From Desulfobacterales bacterium (GTDB taxonomy: Bacteria > Desulfobacterota > Desulfobacteria > Desulfobacterales > UBA11574), in NCBI GenBank assembly GCA_030145595.1, contig JAQYVG010000117.1, positions 1-10,310 on the forward strand: DNA of 10,310 nucleotides, in the 5' to 3' direction. The position numbers and the translations under genes were made by a program. Shown piece after piece: positions 1 to 5,948 of this stretch (position 1 is the first letter of the stretch; the number at the start of each line of letters is the position of its first letter). The notes under the pieces were generated by a model that made no database searches, had not been told where the DNA came from, and was given only the letters and a program-made list of their open reading frames with translations.

Positions 1-44
1 CAAAACTTTTAAGGCATAGATATTTTAAAGTATTTCACTCGAAC

Positions 45-77
45 CCTTGGATCCTTGGACCCTTGAATCCTTAGGAT
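45..77. repeat. Short tandem repeat, about 8-bp unit, downstream of the octaheme cytochrome gene
   Basis: Four head-to-tail units are visible: CCTTGGAT, CCTTGGAC, CCTTGAAT and CCTTAGGAT. They resemble in style the repeat arrays elsewhere in this window. The surrounding 1-222 is AT-rich, lies 3' of the minus-strand cytochrome gene, and shows no convincing gene or strong terminator hairpin. A cassette partner may lie to the left, outside the window. Confidence 0.7.
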
Positions 78-222
78 TACTCCAACTCTTTTGGAGATGA
101 TCCAAAAATCAAAAGGTCTTAGAGGCAAATAAAAAATACATTTAAAAGGTCGCAATGTCAAATAGTCAAAGAGTAGACGTTTCAAGCCTTTCCAATTATT
201 GTTGGTTTGGATGTATTCAGCT

Positions 223-2538
223 TCAACTCCTTTTTTTTGGCAAATTGCTTTTAATAAGCTCAAGAATTTCATGCCCTATGCGCTGGTCGGGGTGTTTGGC
301 GACCATTTGCTCGGCGATGCTTTGGGCTTTTTGTAATTCCCCCTTTTTCAAATAGTGATCCGCCAGGGCATAAAGATAATCCATGTTGTCCGTGTCCAGT
401 TTTAGAGCTTTGAGCATGGCTGCTTCGGCATCAGCATATTGCTGGAGGTACTGTAAAAGCAACCCCAAATTATAGTGAACCCGGGCGTGCTCCGGCATGC
501 CTTTTGAAGCCTTTTCCATGTAGACCGCCGCCTGGTCATATTTTTTCATTTCAGACAGCAAAAGCCCCAGTGAATAAGCTATTGTGTACATTTGTGGATG
601 CTCTGCCGTTACTTCACGCAGCAGTACTTCGGCTTTATCATTTTCATCCCTTTGATTATAGAGCATCGCCAGGTTGACTTTGGCCGGATAGAACAAGTTG
701 TCGATCTTGATAGCGGCACGGTAATTTTCAACGGCCTCATCCGGCCGGTTAAGGGTGGCGTAGAGATTGCCCAGGTTATAGCGGGCAAAGGCAAAGTCGG
801 CCGAATATCCCATGGATGTTTCAAATTCTTTCAGGGCGGCCTGAAAAACCTTCTGCTGGTCTGCGTCCAGGTGCTTGGAAGGCTCCCCGGCCAACAGACG
901 GGCGGCCTCCATGCGTACGGCCTTGACAGGATCGTAAAGCAGCGGTGCAATGAGTTTATCCAGCTTACTTTGATCAGAGGGATGGATACTTTCCAGCGCC
1001 GTACGACGGATCAGAGCCTCGTCATCCATCAAGGCCAGCTCCATGGCCCGGGCGCTGTCCTCTCCGGGATAATTGGTTAAAAGAGCCAGGGCCGTGGACT
1101 GCACAATCACAGGATAAAGAGGATCCACGGCCAAACGGATGAGCTCCTTGCGGGCAGCAGGCTGCCTTTTGCGACCGGCGTCGATGATGGTACCGTAGTG
1201 CCGGCGGCGGCCCGGTCCGTACCACTTGGCGATGGTCTCGTCAGACCATTTAGAAGTCTTATCGACGTGGCAGCGAAGGCAGGCATCCGGCGTACTTATC
1301 TTAACACTGAGGTCGGGGCGGGGAATCCGAAAGCTGTGATCCGGCCGGTAGTCTATCTTCATGTAGTTTCGGCCGGGCATGTGGCACTGAACGCACTCCG
1401 CGCCGGTGCCGACGCCGAAGAGGACCGCTCCTGCTGCTGATCGGATGGGTTCTCCCTTTTGACCTTTCTTCTTATGAAAATGATGCTCCCCGGTGTCGTA
1501 CTCATTAGCCCGGTGGCACTGCAAACAGAGATCGTTCCCTTCTTTTAACAGTTTGACACTGTGAGCGTCGTGGCAGTCGTTGCAGCGCACATCACGATGA
1601 TACATTTTGCTCTGGGTGAATGAGCCGTAAACATAGACCTCGTCCAGGATCTGTCCGTCTGCAAAATATATTTCTTCGGTGAGCAGGCGGGGCAGCAGGC
1701 TGTCCAGCAGGTCAGGTTCGGCATGGGTGTAATCGCCCAGCGCCGCACGCCGGGAATGACACGGTGCGCACAGTTCCACCAGTTCACGGGATTTGATACT
1801 GGAGGTTTTCACTGCCAGCGCATAGTTTTCCACCCGGGGTCGGGCCATGTCCGGCATCTGGGCCCATTCCATATGCCGGGAGCCCGGTCCGTGGCAGGCC
1901 TCGCAACCGACATCGATATCCGACCACGTGGTCTGATAGGTATCGGTTTTGAGGTCATAGTTCTTTTTCAGGTTGGTGGAATGACACTCGGCACACATGC
2001 CGTTCCAGTTCTGACCCGCATTGGTCCAGTACAGCCAGTCCTTGGGATCAAGAGGCTTTTTTGGATAAAGATGATACCATATTTTTCCCTTCGTATCCCA
2101 GGCGATTGGAAGACATTGAAGACGGCCCCCCGGAAAGGGAACCAGGTACTGCTGCAACGGATACCAGCCGAAAGTGTGGGTGATTTCAAACTCACCCATT
2201 TTGCCGCCCGGTCCCTGGGTATGGACAAAAAACTTGTCGTCTTTGCGATAAAAACGTGAAGTTATTCCGTGGATTTCAAAAACCACACCGTTAAAATCAC
2301 CCAGAACGGTATGCTCATCGGCTACCTCCATGGCCCGGTCGTGGTGGGAGTTTTGCCACTTGTCGTAGGCTTTTTTGTGGCAATCCATGCATTTTTGACT
2401 GCCCACAAATGCCGCCGCCGGTTCGCCGGTCATTGGGTATTGACCCGTTAGGCTGCGCTCCATCTTCAGATAATAGACCGGAATGGACAGAGTGATAACA
2501 ATGGTTGCAATAAATCCGGTTAGTTTCCAACTTTTCAT
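223..2538 (-). CDS. Octaheme c-type cytochrome with HEAT-like and TPR repeats
   Basis: This is a periplasmic multiheme electron carrier, probably the c-type partner of the cytochrome b and Rieske proteins encoded upstream. Residues 7-24 form a hydrophobic signal or anchor segment. Eight CxxCH haem-binding motifs are visible at residues 50, 182, 212, 257, 319, 338, 382 and 420. The first sits in a VGSQKCMDCH context typical of cytochrome c554-like multihaem proteins. Residues about 465-550 look like HEAT-type helical repeats. Residues about 583-752 contain roughly five 34-residue TPR units, for example YNLGNLYATLNRPDEAVENY. The TPR tail suggests docking of a partner protein. The gene is last in a minus-strand operon. 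No Shine-Dalgarno is visible upstream of the ATG, and a repeat cassette begins 11 bp upstream. The haem protein assignment is firm. The electron partner and any enzymatic activity are inferred. Confidence 0.93.
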   Translation of the reverse strand: MKSWKLTGFIATIVITLSIPVYYLKMERSLTGQYPMTGEPAAAFVGSQKCMDCHKKAYDKWQNSHHDRAMEVADEHTVLGDFNGVVFEIHGITSRFYRKDDKFFVHTQGPGGKMGEFEITHTFGWYPLQQYLVPFPGGRLQCLPIAWDTKGKIWYHLYPKKPLDPKDWLYWTNAGQNWNGMCAECHSTNLKKNYDLKTDTYQTTWSDIDVGCEACHGPGSRHMEWAQMPDMARPRVENYALAVKTSSIKSRELVELCAPCHSRRAALGDYTHAEPDLLDSLLPRLLTEEIYFADGQILDEVYVYGSFTQSKMYHRDVRCNDCHDAHSVKLLKEGNDLCLQCHRANEYDTGEHHFHKKKGQKGEPIRSAAGAVLFGVGTGAECVQCHMPGRNYMKIDYRPDHSFRIPRPDLSVKISTPDACLRCHVDKTSKWSDETIAKWYGPGRRRHYGTIIDAGRKRQPAARKELIRLAVDPLYPVIVQSTALALLTNYPGEDSARAMELALMDDEALIRRTALESIHPSDQSKLDKLIAPLLYDPVKAVRMEAARLLAGEPSKHLDADQQKVFQAALKEFETSMGYSADFAFARYNLGNLYATLNRPDEAVENYRAAIKIDNLFYPAKVNLAMLYNQRDENDKAEVLLREVTAEHPQMYTIAYSLGLLLSEMKKYDQAAVYMEKASKGMPEHARVHYNLGLLLQYLQQYADAEAAMLKALKLDTDNMDYLYALADHYLKKGELQKAQSIAEQMVAKHPDQRIGHEILELIKSNLPKKRS

Positions 2539-2549
2539 AGCATTATTTT

Positions 2550-2789
2550 GACAGGATTACAGGATAAACTGGATAAAATAAAAAATTCATTCAGTTACGC
2601 TATAGCCTTGACCTTACGTTTGACTTCAACTTTTCTTTCACCAAAATTTAAAAGTAAACCTATGGGTTTGTCAGAATCGACAAGATAATTTCTTCTGTTA
2701 ATGCTCTGTATTCCATATTGCCTCGTCCAGGCTGTGATTAGTGTTTCCGATTAACAAATCTTAAATCATGTTTATCCTGTTATCCTGTC
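2550..2789. repeat. Small cassette bounded by 20-bp inverted repeats
   Basis: The left arm (2550-2569, beginning GACAGGATTACAGG) and the right arm (2770-2789, ending TTATCCTGTC) are inverted copies of each other with one mismatch over 20 bp. They enclose the GxxExxY gene remnant. From recollection, the ACAGGAT-type repeat often flanks GxxExxY genes; this was not checked. The right arm lies inside the 3' end of the Rieske gene and supplies its last five codons and stop. The left arm ends 11 bp from the cytochrome start codon. Confidence 0.85.
2595..2716 (-). pseudogene. Remnant of a GxxExxY family gene (internal deletion and frameshift)
   Basis: Reading leftwards from an ATG at 2716, the product starts MEYRALTEEII, which resembles the usual N-terminus of GxxExxY proteins (about 125 aa, often described as PD-(D/E)XK nuclease-like). 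It soon stops. In another frame the same DNA encodes NYLVDSDKPIGLLLNFGE followed by RKVEVKRKVKAIA and a stop at 2595. That is the typical GxxExxY C-terminus (IGLLINFG, then a VKR-type ending). The two ends meet near GAAGAAATTAT, so roughly two thirds of the gene has been deleted and no functional product is expected. A possible GACGAGG ribosome site precedes the ATG. The family call rests on recognition of both termini, without a database search. Confidence 0.75.
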
Positions 2790-3320
2790 AATTCTCTTTT
2801 TAGGGTAAGTTACATGTTCTGCGCGAAATTCAGTGCGTTTGATCCGCCTGCCGGTCTCCACCTTAACGATGTTGTTTTCAATAAAAACATGATAGATATC
2901 AAGTGCCCGGGGCGCCGGCGGGCTGATCACCTCTCCTCGAATGTCAAATGCAGACGAGTGACAGGGGCATATAAACTTTTTTTCCCCGGACACCCAGGGA
3001 ACCGTGCAGCCAAGATGGGTGCATTTGCGGGACAGGGCCAAAAACCCGCCGTCTTCAAGTCGGGCAAGGTAAAATCTGCCTCTGACAAAAGCCGTTACGG
3101 AATCGAGCGGGATTTTCTCCACCGGGCCGGCTTCGATAATGGTGCCGAAATCACCGGCTTTTGCCTTTGTTTTGCGGGGCCGGAGAAAAGCGGTCACTAT
3201 CCCGATGAATTCGATGACGGCAACAATTCCCAGCCCGATCCACAGTTTGTTGAGGAAACTGCGACGAGAAGATCCTTCCCCAGGATGATCATTACAATGT
3301 TGTTTTTGCGGTTTTGGCAT
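2772..3320 (-). CDS. Rieske [2Fe-2S] protein of a cytochrome bc/b6f-type complex
   Basis: This is the high-potential iron-sulfur subunit that takes one electron from quinol at the Qo site of cytochrome b and passes it to a c-type cytochrome. Box I CTHLGC (residues 100-105) and box II CPCHSS (118-123) give the cluster ligands C100, H102, C118 and H121, with C105 and C120 as the usual disulfide pair. A twin-arginine-like SRRSFLNK (18-25) precedes one membrane helix (about 27-46), as expected for a Tat-inserted, N-terminally anchored Rieske protein. The 182-residue length is normal. The final residues DRITG and the stop are encoded by the inverted repeat of the adjacent cassette, so the native C-terminus appears to have been replaced. 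No Shine-Dalgarno lies at normal distance; an AAAAGGG is 17 nt away. Cytochrome b lies upstream, beyond an inserted four-helix-bundle gene. Confidence 0.95.
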   Translation of the reverse strand: MPKPQKQHCNDHPGEGSSRRSFLNKLWIGLGIVAVIEFIGIVTAFLRPRKTKAKAGDFGTIIEAGPVEKIPLDSVTAFVRGRFYLARLEDGGFLALSRKCTHLGCTVPWVSGEKKFICPCHSSAFDIRGEVISPPAPRALDIYHVFIENNIVKVETGRRIKRTEFRAEHVTYPKKRIDRITG

Positions 3321-3325
3321 TATTA

Positions 3326-3334
3326 ATTATACCA
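3326..3334 (-). promoter_or_regulatory. Possible extended -10 promoter directly upstream of the Rieske gene
   Basis: On the minus strand the sequence reads TGGTATAAT, a perfect extended -10 (TGn plus TATAAT), five bases before the Rieske ATG. No good -35 is seen; that position falls in the heptamer array. Transcription would begin at or within the start codon, giving a leaderless or nearly leaderless mRNA. This is a sequence match only, and chance matches are common in AT-rich spacers. Confidence 0.35.
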
Positions 3335-3344
3335 GTACCCTTTT

Positions 3345-3442
3345 CAGTAATCAGTGATCAGTAATCAGTGATCAGTAATCAGTGATCAGTGATCAGTGAT
3401 CAGTAATCAGTGATCAGTGATCAGTAATCAGTGATCAGTGAT
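3345..3442. repeat. 7-bp tandem repeat array (14 units), left flank of the four-helix-bundle gene
   Basis: Fourteen uninterrupted heptamers run as CAGTAAT and CAGTGAT, followed by a partial CAGTT. The first units alternate regularly and later ones do not. The stop codon of the four-helix-bundle gene (minus strand, 3435-3437) lies inside the array. With a period of seven and one stop triplet per unit on each strand, the array closes all six reading frames within 21 bp. Confidence 0.95.
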
Positions 3443-3824
3443 CAGTTGCTTTTCCACAAAACTGTTCAGCTTTTTTTATCATGGAATTCAGCATGCGCCC
3501 AATTTCTGAACATTTACTGATAATTTGTAATGCTTGAGCATGAATCACATAATTGCAGTCTTCTGCGACTTCGATCCAGTGTTGTGTTTCTAGCTGTTCT
3601 GCGTCAGCATCTGTCAGCTTGCTAATAAAATGTTTTTCATATCGCCGTTTACCCCATGCTTCCGCAATCTGAGCGCCAATTGAACGAGATGATCTTCTAA
3701 CCTGATCGGTTAAGGAATACATCTCTTCTTTCGGGAATGATTTTGTAACTTGAAAGACTTCCTTTGCAACACCTCTTGCTTTCTGGTAAACGACCAAATC
3801 TTTGAAGCTTTCTGCATGTTTCAA
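3435..3824 (-). CDS. Four-helix bundle protein (23S rRNA intervening-sequence protein family)
   Basis: This 129-residue, mostly helical protein matches the four-helix bundle family named from ORFs in 23S rRNA intervening sequences. Its landmarks are FKDLVVYQKARGVAKEVF near the N-terminus, SFPKEEMYSLTDQVRRSSRS (29-48), IGAQIAEAWGKR (49-60) and a C-terminal pair of helices. Related proteins serve as accessory (Avd-type) subunits in diversity-generating retroelements, but no reverse transcriptase or variable repeat is present here. The molecular role of stand-alone copies is not known. The start is a TTG at 3824, with AGGAGA at 3835-3840 ten bases upstream; the nearby ATG at 3817 is out of frame. 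The gene sits between cytochrome b and Rieske, inside inverted heptamer arrays, and looks like an insertion into a respiratory operon. Confidence 0.87.
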   Translation of the reverse strand: MKHAESFKDLVVYQKARGVAKEVFQVTKSFPKEEMYSLTDQVRRSSRSIGAQIAEAWGKRRYEKHFISKLTDADAEQLETQHWIEVAEDCNYVIHAQALQIISKCSEIGRMLNSMIKKAEQFCGKATDH

Positions 3825-3857
3825 TGTAGCAATCTCTCCTATCGCTGCGTATGTTAT

Positions 3858-3900
3858 ACTGATTACTGATAACTGTTCACTGATAACTGTTTTCTGATCA
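3858..3900. repeat. Degenerate 7-bp repeat array, right flank of the four-helix-bundle gene
   Basis: Six degenerate heptamers are seen: ACTGATT, ACTGATA, ACTGTTC, ACTGATA, ACTGTTT and TCTGATC. They are the reverse-complement phase of the CAGTGAT/CAGTAAT array at 3345-3442, so the gene is bracketed by inverted arrays. The cytochrome b stop codon (TGA on the minus strand, 3898-3900) lies in the last unit. Confidence 0.8.
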
Positions 3901-5283
3901 AAGCGGCCACATCAATCTCATTCCGGCTCCTCTGAACCATATCCCGGTCACCGTCAGTATTAGAAATGCAGTCAAAAAAAGAACAAAGATCGCCTGGATG
4001 GCTTCGTTATTGGTAAGGGAATAGCGGCGTTTTATCATGATATAAAATCCTGCAATTGCGGCCAAAACAAGTGCAAACGGGATCAGGCCGTTGCTGATGG
4101 AAGCCGGGACGCCGTGCATCCAGGCGGCAAAATCAATGATGTATTCATCCGCCAGAATCCCCAAAGGCGTTGCTATTGTAGCCGCGAGTGCAGCAATCAG
4201 GGCTGTCCTGCGTCCCTTGAAAGAGGTAAACCATACCCCCGCCGTATGGGCCTGATAATCGATATAGGGCAGGCTGAGCAAGGCGACTATTATCAGAACC
4301 GGAATAATCAAAAACGCAAAAAGCGGGTGAAAATGCATCAGCATCTCCTGAATGCCAACGAAGTACCATGGCGCTTTGGTGGGATTGGGGCTCAGTCCGG
4401 GATTGGCCTGGCTTTCCAAAGGCGCGTTAAAAAGCATCGAGAATACCAGGATGAATGCGAATAAAACCAGGGCTACCACCACTTCGCGCAGGATCAGATT
4501 TGGCATGGTCTCGACAGACTCGCCTCGAATTTCAGCATCTTCTTCCGGTGTACGAGGAATGACGAGGCCGCCGGCCTTGCGTACGCGCCAGAAGTGAAAG
4601 GGCATCAGGATAATGAGAAGGGCCGGCAGCAAGGCCGTGTGAACAGCATAGAAATTGGAGAGGGTGGCTGGTCCGACCTCGGGTCCGCCCCGCAATAAAT
4701 TTTGAAGCCATGGTCCTGCTGCGGGTACGTATTCCAGCATGCCGGTGCAGATGGTAACCGCCCAGAAGGCGAGTTGATCCCGAGGCATGAGATACCCGGT
4801 CAAATTCGAGCAGAGAACGACAAAAAAGAGCCCCAAACCGATGATCCAGTTGAACTGGCGTGGTGAGTGGAAAGCATTTGTAAAAAAAACCCGCAGAAAA
4901 TGCAAAAAAGCAACGATGATAAGCCCATTGCCGCTCCAGTGGTGGATGTTTCGGATCAATTGTCCGAAAAGAACATGGCGTTGGAGGTAAAGGATGGATT
5001 CATAGGCTTTGCCTGGAAGCGGCTCATAAACGAATTTGAGCAGCACTCCCGTCCCGAACAACATTGATACCAGCACGACGGACATGCCGCCAAGACCCCA
5101 TGTGAGCGTGAATCGGAGCGTGCGTTCCGGAACCCTGCGAGGCCGGAAGTGTAGGATTAAAGTGTTAAAAAACCTTCGATAGCCTTGGCGATCGATCACC
5201 GGCCGTAGCTTACCAGGAAAAATGGAGTGGCCAATGCGCTGAAAAAGGGTTAATTTTTCCGGGATAACCTCGTGTTGCGGCAT
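3898..5283 (-). CDS. Cytochrome b (b6-like, with fused subunit-IV-like domain) of a bc-type complex
   Basis: This is the membrane dihaem subunit that oxidises quinol and shuttles electrons between two b haems. The likely haem ligands are H114 (RNIHHWSGN) and H128 (FLHFLRVF) on one helix, and H215 (VHTALLP) and H230 (PFHFWRVRK) on another. The 15-residue step of the second pair is the b6-type spacing; bc1-type proteins have 14. The N-terminal half carries about four membrane helices. A subunit-IV-like half follows from about residue 262, with further C-terminal helices ending in TGIWFRGAGMRLMWP, giving 461 residues. At the Qo-site PEWY position the protein reads APWY (304-307), so the usual Glu is absent. 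A GGAAAGA ribosome site is 7 nt upstream of the ATG. The stop codon lies in the flanking heptamer repeat. Neighbouring Rieske and octaheme genes support a three-subunit complex. Confidence 0.95.
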   Translation of the reverse strand: MPQHEVIPEKLTLFQRIGHSIFPGKLRPVIDRQGYRRFFNTLILHFRPRRVPERTLRFTLTWGLGGMSVVLVSMLFGTGVLLKFVYEPLPGKAYESILYLQRHVLFGQLIRNIHHWSGNGLIIVAFLHFLRVFFTNAFHSPRQFNWIIGLGLFFVVLCSNLTGYLMPRDQLAFWAVTICTGMLEYVPAAGPWLQNLLRGGPEVGPATLSNFYAVHTALLPALLIILMPFHFWRVRKAGGLVIPRTPEEDAEIRGESVETMPNLILREVVVALVLFAFILVFSMLFNAPLESQANPGLSPNPTKAPWYFVGIQEMLMHFHPLFAFLIIPVLIIVALLSLPYIDYQAHTAGVWFTSFKGRRTALIAALAATIATPLGILADEYIIDFAAWMHGVPASISNGLIPFALVLAAIAGFYIMIKRRYSLTNNEAIQAIFVLFLTAFLILTVTGIWFRGAGMRLMWPL

Positions 5284-5300
5284 CTTTCAATCTTTCCAAG

Positions 5301-5390
5301 CTGATTTCACCGCATCTGCAGTGTTGCAGGGCATTTGCGGTAGTACACTACAGGTGCATGCCCTGCGCCTTGCATCTGCGGCAAACTCAG
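5301..5390. repeat. Imperfect palindromic element in the leader of the cytochrome b gene
   Basis: A roughly 90-bp hairpin begins CTGA (5301) and ends TCAG (5390). It contains a perfect 9-bp pair, GCAGGGCAT (5326-5334) with ATGCCCTGC (5358-5366), a flanking CCGCA..TGCA match, and an inner GTAGT/ACTAC stem (5340-5344 with 5347-5351). It lies between the 92-aa gene and the cytochrome b ribosome site and looks like a REP- or MITE-type intergenic repeat. In RNA it could act as an intercistronic processing or stabilising hairpin; that role is inferred. Confidence 0.75.
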
Positions 5391-5409
5391 CGCTTGCAAA
5401 ATTCAGTTA

Positions 5410-5688
5410 TTAATCTGTCTTCCGGTTGCAGTTCTTCATGGCAACCATGGCCCCGCTCTCGGCATCGATTTGAAGTGTTTTGTAGGCACGTATATATTTT
5501 TTGGATCCGATCGATTCCATAATGTTTACAGACGGTGTCTGGCGGTAGAACCCCAATGTAACCATCCAGATGGTTTTGTCCTCTGACAGTTCTACTTCTT
5601 CCAGCAGAATGTCTTCAAATTTCCTGGTATCATAGAGTTCTTTGAAGAAATCGTATGCGATTTTGACCGCAGTCTTCACTTCAATCAT
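5410..5688 (-). CDS. Conserved-looking small protein of unknown function
   Basis: I do not recognise a named family for this 92-residue protein. It has an N-terminal helix (VKTAVKIAYDFFKELYD), then apparent beta strands (ILLEEVELSEDKTIWMVTLG) and an ending strand with YKTLQIDAESGAMVAMK. The helix-strand layout and the closing D-x-E-S/T-G-x-(M/V) turn resemble PepSY-like small domains, but that comparison is weak. No signal peptide or membrane segment is seen, so it is probably cytoplasmic. The start is well supported: AGGAGA (5696-5701) lies 7 nt before the ATG at 5688. It lies 126 bp upstream of cytochrome b on the same strand, separated by a palindromic element, so it may be the first gene of that operon. 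Confidence 0.75.
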   Translation of the reverse strand: MIEVKTAVKIAYDFFKELYDTRKFEDILLEEVELSEDKTIWMVTLGFYRQTPSVNIMESIGSKKYIRAYKTLQIDAESGAMVAMKNCNRKTD

Positions 5689-5708
5689 GATGCTATCTCC
5701 TGTCGTTC

Positions 5709-5783
5709 ATTTGAATTCATCCCGCGCTGCCCTGCTACGGCATGATCTCCGCATAGCTCCGACAATCAGCGGGGAATTCAAAT
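5709..5783. repeat. Palindromic element in the divergent spacer
   Basis: Perfect 10-bp inverted ends ATTTGAATTC (5709-5718) and GAATTCAAAT (5774-5783) are extended by CCCGC (5721-5725) pairing with GCGGG (5769-5773), with further partial pairing inside (CTACGG with CCGCATAG). This is a roughly 75-bp hairpin-forming intergenic repeat, 8 bp upstream of the ribosome site of the 92-aa gene. It would lie in that gene's 5' leader if transcription starts further right. Confidence 0.7.
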
Positions 5784-5794
5784 TTGACGGGTTC

Positions 5795-5834
5795 GTAAAA
5801 AGTCACGAATTCAACTATAGATGGGACTTTTTAC
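5795..5834. repeat. Inverted repeat with GTAAAAAGTC arms
   Basis: GTAAAAAGTC (5795-5804) and GACTTTTTAC (5825-5834) form a perfect 10-bp inverted repeat around a 20-nt loop. A shorter relative with AAAAGTC/GACTTTT arms occurs before the purSL gene (7194-7214), so this appears to be a small dispersed repeat family. As RNA it is an AU-rich hairpin; a terminator role is possible but unproven. Confidence 0.65.
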
Positions 5835-5858
5835 AACGCCACCAAATTTAAAATATTG

Positions 5859-5886
5859 TTGACAAAATAGCAAGTTCATTTAAATT
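5859..5886 (+). promoter_or_regulatory. Sigma70-type promoter for the thioredoxin-fold gene
   Basis: A perfect -35 TTGACA (5859-5864) is followed, after 16 bp, by TAAATT (5881-5886), a 4/6 match to TATAAT. Transcription would start near 5893, which places the 9-bp hairpin at 5895-5915 at the extreme 5' end of the mRNA. The position upstream of a ribosome site and gene on the same strand supports it. Confidence 0.5.
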
Positions 5887-5894
5887 GAAGCTTT

Positions 5895-5915
5895 CTACAG
5901 CCCAGAGGGCTGTAG
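5895..5915 (+). promoter_or_regulatory. Perfect 9-bp hairpin in the 5' leader of the thioredoxin-fold gene
   Basis: CTACAGCCC (5895-5903) and GGGCTGTAG (5907-5915) pair perfectly around the 3-nt loop AGA. It lies 18 bp upstream of the AAGGA ribosome site. No U-run follows, so it is not a typical terminator. A 5' mRNA stabilising hairpin or a dyad operator are both possible. Confidence 0.55.
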
Positions 5916-5948
5916 CAACGCACTTTCGCAAGCAAGGATACGCATTAA

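Noticed and set aside
9..272. Minus-strand open frame of 87 codons overlapping the end of the octaheme gene
   Set aside because: It overlaps the cytochrome coding region in another frame, its C-terminal part is read from the 8-bp tandem repeat, it has no clear ribosome site, and its sequence resembles no family I know.
1723..2259. Plus-strand open frame inside the octaheme cytochrome gene
   Set aside because: It is antisense to haem motifs at residues 182-257 and has no family features.
3345..3442. Repeat array as a CRISPR
   Set aside because: The units are 7 bp with no spacers between them; it is a simple tandem repeat.
3345..3900. Diversity-generating retroelement around the Avd-like four-helix-bundle gene
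   Set aside because: No reverse transcriptase, template repeat or variable repeat is present in the window.
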